Assembly (NCBI RefSeq): GCF_003390845.1
Contig: NZ_QMEK01000001.1
Coordinates: forward strand, 868,001-932,000
Source: Tropicimonas sp. IMCC34043
GTDB lineage: Bacteria; Pseudomonadota; Alphaproteobacteria; Rhodobacterales; Rhodobacteraceae
DNA: 64,000 nucleotides
Direction: 5' to 3'
Positions within the stretch are counted from its first letter, which is position 1. Every line of letters starts with the position of its first letter. Under the pieces are notes generated by a model. The model saw only the letters and a program-made list of their open reading frames with translations. It was not told where the DNA came from and ran no database searches. Positions 1 through 12,043 of the stretch are shown here, one piece after another. Position numbers and translations under genes: made by a program.

Positions 1-703
1 CGCGGATGTCGATCTCGCGGGGCTGCGGCGTCAGGCCTTCCAGCGCCGTGCGGTCGAGCGGGCGGTCGAGCCGCAGCGCCAGATCGGCGTTCAGCCGCTC
101 GATCGTGCCCGGCGCCATGCCCATACCCGCCAGCCGTGCCAGAGGCCCCGAGCCCGGCGTCAGCCCGCTCACCTCGACCCCGAGGTCGTACCAGCCGTCG
201 CGCCCCGCGGTCGGCCGCACGGCGAGCCGCGTCTCCGCGACCGTCCCGGCCCATCCGGCGTCCGAGACAAGCGACAGGTCCTTGAAGATCGCCACCGCCT
301 CGTCGATCGCGCGGGCTTGCCCCGGCAGGAAGTTGACGCTGCCGCGCAGATCCTCGCCGGTCATCTCGATCCGCTCATAGGGGGTCTGCAGCGTCATGGT
401 ATCGGCCGAGACCAGAACATAGTGGTTGTTTTCATAGTTCAGCCCGAGGATCTGCAGGAACGGTGTGCTCCAGACCCAGCCGGCTTCGGTATTCGCGAGC
501 GTCAGATCGCTGATCGTGGTGTCGATCCGGGTGGGAAAGCCCTGGATCGAGATATCGGACCACTCGGCCTGCCAACCGGCGGCGCGGCGTTCGTTCAGCC
601 AGGCATGGACGTTGCGCGAGGTGGTCCAGACACCCCAACCCCACCACAGCCCCCAGGCCACAGCCACCAGCAGGACGAGCCACAGCAATCGCATCGGTTT
701 CAT
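1..703 (-). CDS. DUF2125 domain protein, 3' end cut off by the window
   Basis: The reading frame starts at an ATG at 703 and runs open to base 1, so only about the first 234 residues are present. Residues 4-20 form a hydrophobic membrane anchor or signal segment (MRLLWLVLLVAVAWGLWW). The rest is a secreted domain with many alternating polar and hydrophobic stretches, consistent with a periplasmic beta-rich protein. The pattern matches DUF2125 proteins of Rhodobacterales, whose function is unknown. It is divergent from the cyclotransferase gene at 768, with only 64 bases for both promoters. The family assignment rests on recall of the conserved N-terminal half (for example the IQGFPTRID and LNYENNHYVLVSA stretches) and has not been searched. 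Confidence 0.75.
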   Translation of the reverse strand, partial: MKPMRLLWLVLLVAVAWGLWWGWGVWTTSRNVHAWLNERRAAGWQAEWSDISIQGFPTRIDTTISDLTLANTEAGWVWSTPFLQILGLNYENNHYVLVSADTMTLQTPYERIEMTGEDLRGSVNFLPGQARAIDEAVAIFKDLSLVSDAGWAGTVAETRLAVRPTAGRDGWYDLGVEVSGLTPGSGPLARLAGMGMAPGTIERLNADLALRLDRPLDRTALEGLTPQPREIDIR

Positions 704-767
704 GTCGGCCCCTTTCGCCCTGCACGGTTTCGGGGGTAATAGGGCCCCAGTGCGCGAGGGCCAACAT

Positions 768-1331
768 ATGCAGGACATCGATATTTCCAAGCCCTTGTGG
801 GTGTTCGGCTATGGCAGCCTGATCTGGCATCCGGGCTTCGAGGTGGCTGAGCGGGCGGTGGCGCGGCTGATCGGATTTCGCCGCGCCTTTTGTATGACGT
901 CGATCCACTATCGCGGCACGGTCGATGCTCCGGGTCTGGTGCTGGCGCTCGATGCTGCCGAAGGCGCCCATTGCGACGGTGTTGCCTTTCGCGTCGCGCC
1001 CGAAGGTGCCGCCCTGGCGCTGCAGGGCCTGCGCGAACGCGAGCTGATCTCGGCGGCCTATCTGGAGGAACGGGTCGAGGTCGCGTTGTGCGACGGCCGG
1101 CGGGTGATGGCGCTGACCTATGTGATGGACCGTGCCCATGCCCAGTATTGCGGCGACACGACGCTTGAACAGCAGGCGCAGATCATCGCCCGTGCCCGCG
1201 GCGGGCGCGGGCCGAATGCCGAATACCTGTTCAACACCGCCGCCCATCTGGCCGAGCTTGGCCTTGCCGATCCCGACCTCGACTGGTTGGCGGCGAGGGT
1301 GCGTGCCCTGAGCGCATCGGATTCCAGCTAA
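768..1331 (+). CDS. ChaC-type gamma-glutamylcyclotransferase
   Basis: This 187-residue cytosolic enzyme is expected to cleave gamma-glutamyl groups, most likely from glutathione, releasing 5-oxoproline. The fold marker VFGYGSLIWHPGF lies at residues 12-24 and includes the substrate-binding YGSL loop. The RERE run at 89-92 carries the likely catalytic glutamate. Length and motif order fit the ChaC/GCG family. A longer upstream frame exists, but ATG 768 is preferred: it has a GAGGG ribosome-binding site at about 755-760 and directly precedes the conserved domain. The gene stands alone between a divergent DUF2125 gene and the ExbB-like gene 76 bases downstream. Glutathione specificity is inferred from the family. 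Confidence 0.85.
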   Translation: MQDIDISKPLWVFGYGSLIWHPGFEVAERAVARLIGFRRAFCMTSIHYRGTVDAPGLVLALDAAEGAHCDGVAFRVAPEGAALALQGLRERELISAAYLEERVEVALCDGRRVMALTYVMDRAHAQYCGDTTLEQQAQIIARARGGRGPNAEYLFNTAAHLAELGLADPDLDWLAARVRALSASDSS

Positions 1332-1407
1332 GTCTTGTTTGGACATTGCTTTCTCGCGCTTGGTGCCTATCGTTGCGGCATATTCTGACCACCAGTGCCG
1401 GGACCCA

Positions 1408-2697
1408 ATGAGCGCAGTCGAGGCCGAACCGCAATTCTCGCAGCCGATCCGGCAAACGGTGCAGATGCTGATCGTTGTCGCCCTCGCGGGCGTCGGCGGC
1501 TGGATGATCTATCCCAGCGTCAAGCCGGTGTTCTTCGCCAACCCCTATCTCAACGGCGCGATCGGGCTGGTGTTTGTCTTCGGGGTCCTGAACTGCTTCC
1601 TGCAGGTGGCACAGCTCAGCTCCTCGGTGCGCTGGATCGAAGCCTTCGCCCGCGATCACCGCGCTGCCGAAACCGCGCGGCCGCCACGGATGCTGGCGCC
1701 GCTTGCTGGTCTGCTGCGTTCGCGCGGGGTCAACCGCCAGATTAGTTCCACCTCGGCAAGCTCGATCCTCGATTCGGTCGGCACCCGGATCGAAGAGGCG
1801 CGGGATATCACCCGCTATATCGGCAACCTGTTGATCTTCCTCGGTCTTCTCGGCACCTTCTATGGCCTCGCGACGACCGTGCCGGCGGTGGTCGACACGA
1901 TCCGCTCGCTCGCCCCGCAAGAGGGCGAAAGCGGCGTCGATATCTTCGCCAAGCTGATGAACGGGCTCGAGGCGCAACTTGGCGGCATGGGCACGGCCTT
2001 TGGATCCTCGCTGCTCGGCCTGACCGGGTCGCTGGTGGTGGGGCTGCTCGAACTCTTCGCCTCGCGCGGGCAGAACCGGTTCTATCGCGAGCTTGAGGAA
2101 TGGCTGTCGACGATCACGCGGCTCGGCTTTGCCGGCGCCGAGGTCGAGGGGGCAGGTGACGCCGGGCCGGTGCTGCTGGTGCTCGACCACATGGCCGAAC
2201 AGATGTCGTCGCTGCGTGAGATCATGGCGCAGTCGGATCTGGGCCGGGCGGTGATCGACGACCGGCTGTCGGAGGTCGCAACCGCGGTGACGGCGCTGAC
2301 CCGGACCTTGCAGCATGGCGACCGGTCTACCGCGGTGCTGGAACGGATCGCCGAGGGGCAGGACCGGATCGCCGAGGGCCAGGACCGGGTGGCGGATGTC
2401 CAGTTGCGGATCGCTGACGGGCAGGCGCGCATCGCCGAGGGCCAGGAAGCGCTGGTCGAGCGGCTGTCGGCGCCGCCGGCCGCGGCCGAAGAAGGTGCCG
2501 ATCACGAGGCGCGGATGCGGCTGCGGTCGATCGACGTGCAGCTGTTGCGGGTGCTCGAGGAGCTTGCCGCCGGCCGTCAGGAAACGGTGGCCGAGATCCG
2601 TGCCGAGATTGCCGGGCTTGCGCGCGAAGTTCGCAAGGGCCGGGCGCCGGCGCTGCCGCAGGGCTCGACAGGCACCGTCGTCGGCCCGAGGGACTAG
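1408..2697 (+). CDS. MotA/TolQ/ExbB-type proton channel protein with long coiled-coil tail
   Basis: A 429-residue inner-membrane protein. Hydrophobic segments lie at about 18-36, 48-67, 148-170 and 195-222. The last two carry the small-residue helices typical of MotA/TolQ/ExbB (LGLLGTFYGLATTVP, then GMGTAFGSSLLGLTGSLVVG). After the membrane part comes a cytoplasmic tail of about 200 residues rich in Glu, Gln, Arg and Ala. Residues 312-346 of the tail are five tandem heptads. In known members this fold forms a pentameric proton channel that powers a partner with one membrane helix. The next gene, five bases downstream, encodes exactly such a partner. ATG 1408 is chosen over a TTG at 1339. The pair resembles MotAB or ZorAB in layout, but its cellular task is not known. 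Confidence 0.85.
   Translation: MSAVEAEPQFSQPIRQTVQMLIVVALAGVGGWMIYPSVKPVFFANPYLNGAIGLVFVFGVLNCFLQVAQLSSSVRWIEAFARDHRAAETARPPRMLAPLAGLLRSRGVNRQISSTSASSILDSVGTRIEEARDITRYIGNLLIFLGLLGTFYGLATTVPAVVDTIRSLAPQEGESGVDIFAKLMNGLEAQLGGMGTAFGSSLLGLTGSLVVGLLELFASRGQNRFYRELEEWLSTITRLGFAGAEVEGAGDAGPVLLVLDHMAEQMSSLREIMAQSDLGRAVIDDRLSEVATAVTALTRTLQHGDRSTAVLERIAEGQDRIAEGQDRVADVQLRIADGQARIAEGQEALVERLSAPPAAAEEGADHEARMRLRSIDVQLLRVLEELAAGRQETVAEIRAEIAGLAREVRKGRAPALPQGSTGTVVGPRD
2341..2445 (+). repeat. Five in-frame 21-bp tandem repeats encoding heptads
   Basis: Five contiguous 21-base units begin at 2341, 2362, 2383, 2404 and 2425. They encode ERIAEGQ, DRIAEGQ, DRVADVQ, LRIADGQ and ARIAEGQ. Each unit is one heptad, so the DNA repeat builds a regular coiled coil in the tail of the ExbB-like protein. 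Units 2 and 5 are nearly identical in DNA, which suggests copying by slippage or unequal recombination. Confidence 0.9.
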
Positions 2698-2701
2698 GCC
2701 C

Positions 2702-4369
2702 ATGGGGTTGTCACGGCGCAGGAGCGGCGACCGGTTCTCGGCCTCGATCTGGCCCGGGTTCGTCGACGCGATGACGGCCCTGCTGCTGGTGCTGATGTTT
2801 GTCCTGTCGATCTTCATGATCGTGCAGTTCATGCTGCGCGAGACGATCTCGGGGCAGGAAACCGAGCTTGACGCGCTGTCGGCCGAGGTTGTGCAACTGT
2901 CCAATGCGCTGGGGCTGGAACGCGGCCGGGCCACCGATCTGGGCGGGCAAGTCGGCACATTGACCGCAGCGCTGGCCGAGGCGCGCGAGACCACGGCGCA
3001 GCAATCGGACCGGATCGAGGCCCTGGCGGCCGAGCGCGACAAGCGCGCCGGAGAGCTCGAAATCGCCTCGGCCCGGATCGACCAGGTCAAGGCCGAAGCG
3101 GCGGAACTGGCCAAGGCGCGCGATGCGCTGGCAGCCGAACGTGCCGAACTTGCCCAGGATCGCGAAGCCTTGAAGGCGGCCCTTGCCGGCGCCCGCGAGG
3201 AGATCGACGCGCAGGTCGAGACTGCCCGGCTGGCCGCGGCCCGGCGTACGGCGCTCGAGGCACTGGTTGCCGATCTGCGCCAGCGCGCGGACGAGACGGC
3301 GACGGCGCTGGAGAACCAGAAACAGACTGCGGCGGGTCTGCAGCAGCAATTGTCCGAGGAAGAGGCCGGGCGCTTGGCCGAAGCGGCGGCGGTTGCGGCC
3401 TTGCGCGACAAGCTGGCGTCGGCCGATACCGAACGCACGGCGATGACCCTCGCGCTGGAAGAACAACGCCGCAAGGCCGAGGAGACGCTGACGCTTCTGG
3501 CCGCCGCCGAGGCCGCGCGTGCGCAGGCGGAGACGGCACAACAGGCTGCCGAACAGGCCAAGGTCGCGCAGATGACGGCCGCCGAGGAGCGCGCGGCGCT
3601 GCTGGCCGCGGCCAAGGCGCAACTGTCGCAGGTCGAGGGTCAGTCCGAGGCGCAACAGCGCCGGGTCGCGCTGTTGAACGCCCAGGTCGCCGAATTGCGC
3701 AAGCAGCTGAGTTCGATCCAGAGCCTGCTCGATGCCTCGGAGAGCCGCGAAGGCGATGCGCAGGGCAGGATCGAGGATCTGGGAGAGCGGCTGAACGTGG
3801 CGCTGGCGCAGGTCGCGTCCAAGGAAAGGGCGCGGGCGGCGCTGGAAGAGGCCGAACGCAAGCGGCTGGAGCAGGACAAGACCCGGCTGGAGGCGGAAGC
3901 GCGGGATCTGAAGAACTATCGTTCGGAGTTCTTCGGGCGTTTGCGCGATATCCTCGGTGGCCGCGAAGGCGTGCGGATCGAGGGCGACCGGTTTGTGTTT
4001 TCCTCGGAAGTTCTGTTCGAATCCGCCTCGGCGCGGCTTTCGCCCGAGGGCAAGGACCAGATCGCGCGGGTCGCCGATATCCTGACCGAAATCGCGGGCG
4101 AGATCCCGCCCGAGATCGACTGGGTGATCCGGGTTGACGGCCATACCGACAATGCGCCGCTGAGCGGTCAGGGGTCCTATGCCGACAACTGGGAACTGAG
4201 CCAGGCCCGCGCGCTTTCGGTCGTACGCTACATGACCCAGGATCTGGGGTTCCCGCCAAACCGGCTTTCGGCGAACGGATTTGGCGAATACCAGCCGCTC
4301 GACCCCGGCGACACGCCCGAGGCGCGGGCGCGCAACCGGCGCATCGAGTTGAAGTTGACCGAGCGGTAA
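2702..4369 (+). CDS. OmpA/MotB-like peptidoglycan-binding protein with one membrane helix
   Basis: A 555-residue partner of the upstream channel protein. A short cytoplasmic tail is followed by one membrane helix at about residues 17-45. That helix contains an aspartate near its start (WPGFVDAMTALLLVLMF, D22), the position of the proton-carrying Asp in MotB and ZorB. Residues about 50-390 are almost all Ala, Glu, Arg, Gln and Leu and should form a long periplasmic coiled coil. The C-terminal domain (about 405-553) is OmpA-like, with VDGHTDNAP, the NWELSQARA helix and the ARNRRIEL end seen in peptidoglycan-binding members. ATG 2702 follows a GAGGGA site. The protein probably couples proton flow to a pull or push on the wall. 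No phenotype can be read from the sequence. Confidence 0.88.
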   Translation: MGLSRRRSGDRFSASIWPGFVDAMTALLLVLMFVLSIFMIVQFMLRETISGQETELDALSAEVVQLSNALGLERGRATDLGGQVGTLTAALAEARETTAQQSDRIEALAAERDKRAGELEIASARIDQVKAEAAELAKARDALAAERAELAQDREALKAALAGAREEIDAQVETARLAAARRTALEALVADLRQRADETATALENQKQTAAGLQQQLSEEEAGRLAEAAAVAALRDKLASADTERTAMTLALEEQRRKAEETLTLLAAAEAARAQAETAQQAAEQAKVAQMTAAEERAALLAAAKAQLSQVEGQSEAQQRRVALLNAQVAELRKQLSSIQSLLDASESREGDAQGRIEDLGERLNVALAQVASKERARAALEEAERKRLEQDKTRLEAEARDLKNYRSEFFGRLRDILGGREGVRIEGDRFVFSSEVLFESASARLSPEGKDQIARVADILTEIAGEIPPEIDWVIRVDGHTDNAPLSGQGSYADNWELSQARALSVVRYMTQDLGFPPNRLSANGFGEYQPLDPGDTPEARARNRRIELKLTER

Positions 4370-4426
4370 TGCGGGTCCGGGCGGCGAGGGATACGGCGGG
4401 GCCCTGGCTGCAGGCAAGGCGGCGCG

Positions 4427-5416
4427 TCAGGGCAGGGTGAAGCTCACGCTGCGCCGGTCGATCTCGATTCCGCCGCGCAGGTGACGGATGCGGGCCCGAT
4501 AGGCGCCGGCCGGAAATCCCGCCGCGGGCGCGCGCAGGCCCCAGGCGCGGTAGAGCAGCGGCTGGTCCTTTTCCAGTGTCATCACCTGATGACCAACCGA
4601 ACCTTCGGGGCCGTCGAGCGCGAGATCGATCACGTCGCCGCTGTGGCCGGCAAAGGCCAGCGCCCAGACCACCAGCGCATCGGGCGGGTCATCGGGCAGG
4701 GCGACGGTGGCCAACCCCTCCTTGATCTCGGCGAAATCCGGCACGCGGTCCAGAACGCCCGCCGACACCAGCCCGCCATCGCGGTAGGGGATGGGAGGAT
4801 CCCACAACGGCGCGCCTGCATCCATGCCGCAGGGCACCGACATGTCGGGTCCGAAAGGGTCGACGACCCGGTTGTCCTGTCGCAGCGACAGATGCAGGTG
4901 CGGGAAGGTCGCGCGCCCGCTCATTCCGACACGGCCGAGCGTTGCGCCGGCTTCGACCCGCTGGCCCATGGCGACAGCGATACTGCCCTGGCGCATGTGG
5001 CAATACTGGGTCTGCCAGCCGTCACCGTGATCGAGCGTCACGCCATTGCCGCATTCCCGACCGTCGAGGTTGGGGGCGGCGGGCAGCGAGGCGTCGATGT
5101 CGGGCATCCCGTCGCGCAGCCCCTGCACCAGGCCGCCTGCTGCGGCACGAACCTCGACACCCGCGCGCATCGCCTGAAGGTCCGGCAATGCGAAATCGGT
5201 GCCTTTGTGGCCGTCGTTGGCAAGCGCGCCGCAGCCGACATCGCGGCTGCCGGGGCCCGGGTCGCGGTCGACGTATTGCTGGATTCGGCAGCTCGTGCCC
5301 GGCACGCAGTCAATTGGCAGCATCAGTCGCGGCGGACCATCCGCGGAGACGGGCGCTGCCGTCAGGGCAAAAAGAAGGGGCGCCGCAAGGCGCCCCCGTT
5401 TTCTTCCAGCCACCAT
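4427..5416 (-). CDS. M23 family metallopeptidase, secreted
   Basis: A 329-residue periplasmic protein with a signal peptide at residues 1-25 ending in the cleavage-like PVSA/D. The M23 (LytM) zinc site is complete: H70 and D74 in NDGHKGTD, and H173/H175 in the HLHLS motif, with QYCHM at 137-141 completing the active-site groove. It is expected to cut peptide cross-links of peptidoglycan or to activate an amidase. The C-terminal 130 residues form an additional domain I do not recognise. The gene starts 5 bases after the clpA stop, so translation is probably coupled. Its first codons also encode an intrinsic terminator, so full-length transcripts should be a minority product. It converges on the OmpA-like gene. 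Confidence 0.85.
   Translation of the reverse strand: MVAGRKRGRLAAPLLFALTAAPVSADGPPRLMLPIDCVPGTSCRIQQYVDRDPGPGSRDVGCGALANDGHKGTDFALPDLQAMRAGVEVRAAAGGLVQGLRDGMPDIDASLPAAPNLDGRECGNGVTLDHGDGWQTQYCHMRQGSIAVAMGQRVEAGATLGRVGMSGRATFPHLHLSLRQDNRVVDPFGPDMSVPCGMDAGAPLWDPPIPYRDGGLVSAGVLDRVPDFAEIKEGLATVALPDDPPDALVVWALAFAGHSGDVIDLALDGPEGSVGHQVMTLEKDQPLLYRAWGLRAPAAGFPAGAYRARIRHLRGGIEIDRRSVSFTLP
5369..5396 (-). terminator. Intrinsic terminator of clpA inside the M23 signal-peptide codons
   Basis: On the minus strand a perfect 8-bp stem (GGGGCGCC, loop TTGC, GGCGCCCC) is followed at once by TTCTTTTT. It lies 26-53 bases after the clpA stop codon and overlaps codons 7-16 of the M23 gene. The stem and U-tract are those of a classical rho-independent terminator or attenuator. 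Confidence 0.8.
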
Positions 5417-5421
5417 CTGTC

Positions 5422-7764
<2,343 letters not shown>

Positions 7765-7961
7765 GGACGCGCTCCTTTTCCTGTCGGACCGGGTTGGGGA
7801 CCCCCCGGTCGCGAGTGTGGGCCCTAAGTTCTAAGGTTTGGTAGGCGAGGCTCAGCTTCAAGTGTTTTTTTACAATGAGCGCCGTTGTGTTTTGCGAATG
7901 CACAAATTGTGATCGCTGCAGGGCGGTGAGAACGGCCGTCCGGTCCTTCGTCGGGCGGTTT

Positions 7962-8723
7962 TCAGAAGCTGTCCTTTCGTCGACGCACCTCGGCGAAGAC
8001 TTCGACATCCGCGGCAGAGGCCATGCCTATATGGTGTCGAATTGACGGATCGGAAGCCCGCAGGAACGGGTTCGTGGCAAGTTCGAGTTGCAGCGTCGAG
8101 GGAACGGTCGGCTGCCCTGCCGCGCGCGCCCGTTTCACATCCGCGACCCGCGCCAGAAGGGCGGCATTGTCGGGATCGACGGTCAGCGCGAAGGCGCCGT
8201 TCGATGCGGTATATTCGTGGCCCGAACAGACCAGCGTCTCGGGCGGCAGGGCGGCGAGCTTTGACAACGACCCCCACATGGTGGCGGCGTCGCCCTCGAA
8301 CAGCCGGCCGCAGCCAAGCGCCATCAGGCTGTCGCCGGTAAAGACGGCGCCCGGGAAGGCAAAGGCGATATGGCCCATGGTATGGCCCGAGACGTCAAGC
8401 ACCCGGCCGGTGATCCCGCCGACCGAGACCGCGTCGCCCTCGGCCACGGCCCGGTCGAGGCGGGGCAGGCGATGGGCGTCTGCCTTGGCGCCGGTCACCT
8501 TGGCGCCGGTCGCGGCGCGCAGTTCCTCGACGCCGTCGATATGGTCCGAGTGGTGGTGGGTGATCAATATGTCGGACAGCGTCCAGCCGCGCGCGTCGAG
8601 AGCGGCCTTGATCGGCGCAGCCTCGGGAACGTCGATCACGGCAGTGGCGCCGGTTTCCGCATTGTGCAACAGGAACGCATAGTTGTCGGTCCGACAGGGG
8701 ACTGTGACGATTTCAGGGGACAT
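7962..8723 (-). CDS. gloB: Hydroxyacylglutathione hydrolase (glyoxalase II)
   Basis: A 253-residue metallo-beta-lactamase-fold enzyme that hydrolyses S-lactoylglutathione to lactate and glutathione, the second step of methylglyoxal detoxification. The metal motif THHHSDH (H56, H58, D60, H61) is intact. Further ligands appear in VSGHTMGHIAF, FTGDSLMALGCGRLFEG and CSGHEYTASN. The length fits the family. ATG 8723 is chosen over an in-frame start 69 bases upstream because it begins at the conserved N-terminus and has AGGGGAC-like sequence next to it. It is divergent from the methyltransferase gene, an arrangement I recall as common in Rhodobacterales. Confidence 0.95.
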   Translation of the reverse strand: MSPEIVTVPCRTDNYAFLLHNAETGATAVIDVPEAAPIKAALDARGWTLSDILITHHHSDHIDGVEELRAATGAKVTGAKADAHRLPRLDRAVAEGDAVSVGGITGRVLDVSGHTMGHIAFAFPGAVFTGDSLMALGCGRLFEGDAATMWGSLSKLAALPPETLVCSGHEYTASNGAFALTVDPDNAALLARVADVKRARAAGQPTVPSTLQLELATNPFLRASDPSIRHHIGMASAADVEVFAEVRRRKDSF

Positions 8724-8791
8724 GGCGTTTCCTTTTCCGGGTGACCGGCTATGGTTGCGCAACACGATGAATGGGGAGCCGGCCGGGCGCA

Positions 8792-9547
8792 ATGCATCTC
8801 GATGTGCTGGACCTAAGAAATTTCTACTACAAGACCAGGCTGGGCCGAGTGGCGCAGCGGGCGATCCGTGAACAGTTGGTCCGGTTCTGGCCGCCGGCCG
8901 AGTCGCGGGGGCAGACCGTGGTCGGCTTCGGCTTTGCCGTGCCGCTTTTGCGGCCCTACCTGGCGGAATCGCGTCGGGTCGTCGCCCTGATGCCGGCCCC
9001 GCAGGGCGTGATGCCCTGGCCCGGCGGCCGGCCGAACATCTCGGCGCTCTGCGAGGAGATGCAGTGGCCGCTCGATACCGGCAGCGTCGACAGGCTGGTG
9101 TTGATGCACGGGCTCGACACGACCGACCATCCCGGGGCGGTGCTGGAGGAATGCTATCGCGTGCTCGGTCCCGGCGGGCGGTTGACCGTGGTGGTGCCGA
9201 ACCGCAGCGGGTTGTGGGCGCGGCGCGATGTGACTCCCTTCGGCTATGGTCGGCCCTATTCCGTCGGTCAGCTTGAAGAACAACTGCTGCGGCAGAACTT
9301 CCGTCTCGAACGCCATGGGGCGGCGCTCTACGGTCCGCCGTCGACGCGGCGGTTCTGGCTGCGCAGCTCCGGGCTGTGGGAGAATGTCGGGCGCAAGGTC
9401 ACGTCACTGGCGGGCGGTGTTCTCATGGTTGAATTCACCAAGACACAGCAGACCCCGCGGGGCACGACGGTTCGGGAATCAGCCCGCTATCCGCTGCGCA
9501 TCCTCGAGGGGATCCCCAGTCCGGGGGGCGAACCCGCCGGCGTCTAA
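8792..9547 (+). CDS. Class I SAM-dependent methyltransferase
   Basis: A 251-residue protein with a class I methyltransferase fold. Motif I is degenerate ([15 protein letters not shown]), with the post-I loop [15 protein letters not shown]. The conserved [19 protein letters not shown] segment near 120-138 is the usual strand 5 region. The substrate is unknown. Two start codons are possible, at 8771 and 8792. I prefer 8792 because related proteins begin MHLDV at this point. It is divergent from gloB, with about 68 bases between start codons. A role in glyoxal or small-molecule detoxification would be guesswork. Confidence 0.8.
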   Translation: MHLDVLDLRNFYYKTRLGRVAQRAIREQLVRFWPPAESRGQTVVGFGFAVPLLRPYLAESRRVVALMPAPQGVMPWPGGRPNISALCEEMQWPLDTGSVDRLVLMHGLDTTDHPGAVLEECYRVLGPGGRLTVVVPNRSGLWARRDVTPFGYGRPYSVGQLEEQLLRQNFRLERHGAALYGPPSTRRFWLRSSGLWENVGRKVTSLAGGVLMVEFTKTQQTPRGTTVRESARYPLRILEGIPSPGGEPAGV

Positions 9548-9926
9548 CCCCGCGGGCATCTGACGCAGGCCCCGCGGTCGCGGTTTGCGGGTCGGCGGCG
9601 GGGTCGGGGCGACAAAGATGCGCGGCGTCTTGTTAGCGCTAGCCTCGATCCGCAAGGCGTTTTGGTATACAATCGCACGCCGAAATCCTCGAGATTCTGC
9701 CGCAATGCAGCAGCTTCAAACGGTCGCATCGGTTCACCGGATTGTTAGAGGCCTTCTATGGTAGGAATTTCGGCAATGAAATTGCGCGGTCCAAGAGAGT
9801 TGCGGGGTGGAAACGGGTCTGTTACATCGCAGGCGATTTGTGGGGGCAGCCGCGGTTGCCGCCCAAAAGTAGGTTGCGTTCCGCGTCGCCGGGTCCGGAT
9901 TGCGCACAAGATAAAAGGGGGTGGAC
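9548..9926. other. Intergenic leader region upstream of the ATP synthase operon
   Basis: These 379 bases hold no convincing gene. The region is less GC-rich than its surroundings from about 9630 to 9790 and contains TATACAAT (9666-9673) and TTGTTA (9742-9747). These could belong to the atp promoter, but I could not pair either with a well-spaced partner. AGGGG at 9916-9920 is the ribosome-binding site for atpH. Confidence 0.5.
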
Positions 9927-10487
9927 GTGTCAGAAACGGCTTCAATCACATCCAGCATTGCCACGCGTTACGCGTCGGCCTTGTTTGAACTGGCCAAGGA
10001 CGAGGGCGGGCTCGATGCCCTCGAAGCCGACATCGACGCGCTCTCGGATGCGCTCGCGGCGTCGCGGGATCTGACTGCTATGATCCATTCGCCGGTCTAC
10101 ACCCGCAGCGACCAGGCGGCTGCGATCACCGAGCTTGCGACCCGCATGGGGCTGTCTTCTGTCGCCCGCAACGGTCTGGGCCTGATGGCGTCGAAACGCC
10201 GGCTCTTCGCCCTTCCGGCCGTGCTTGAAAAGCTGCGTACACGGATTGCCGAAGAGAAGGGTGAGGTCAGCGCCGACGTGACCTCCGCCGTCGCGCTTTC
10301 CCCGGCCCAGGCCACGGCCGTTGCAGAAATGCTGAAGTCGCGGTTCGGCAAGGAAATCAAATTGAACACTTCCGTCGATGAGAGCCTCATCGGCGGCCTC
10401 GTTGTAAAGGTAGGCTCCAAGATGATCGACACGTCGGTCCGAGCGAAGCTCGCCGCACTCCAGAATGCTATGAAAGAGGTCGGGTAA
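9927..10487 (+). CDS. atpH: F1Fo ATP synthase subunit delta
   Basis: This 186-residue subunit forms the peripheral-stalk cap that links the F1 alpha3beta3 head to subunit b. It has the N-terminal helical domain ([18 protein letters not shown]) and the conserved C-terminal [19 protein letters not shown]. It is the first gene of atpHAGDC, the usual split F1 operon of photosynthetic-type Rhodobacterales, with Fo genes elsewhere. Two GTG codons are available at 9921 and 9927. The AGGGG at 9916-9920 is properly spaced only for 9927, which also gives the expected length. Confidence 0.95.
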   Translation: MSETASITSSIATRYASALFELAKDEGGLDALEADIDALSDALAASRDLTAMIHSPVYTRSDQAAAITELATRMGLSSVARNGLGLMASKRRLFALPAVLEKLRTRIAEEKGEVSADVTSAVALSPAQATAVAEMLKSRFGKEIKLNTSVDESLIGGLVVKVGSKMIDTSVRAKLAALQNAMKEVG

Positions 10488-12026
<1,539 letters not shown>

Positions 12027-12043
12027 GCCGCGAGGACAGCTAG

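Noticed and set aside
2341-2445. Short repeats that could be read as a CRISPR array
   Set aside because: Repeats are contiguous with no spacers, in frame and part of a coding region.
1231-3615. A 794-residue minus-strand frame under the ExbB/OmpA pair
   Set aside because: Low-complexity Ala/Ser/Arg runs mirror the coiled-coil codons on the plus strand; no ribosome-binding site or domain.
1408-4369. A Zorya defence system
   Set aside because: Only the ZorAB-like pair is present. No ZorC, ZorD or ZorE follows, and neighbours are ordinary metabolic genes.
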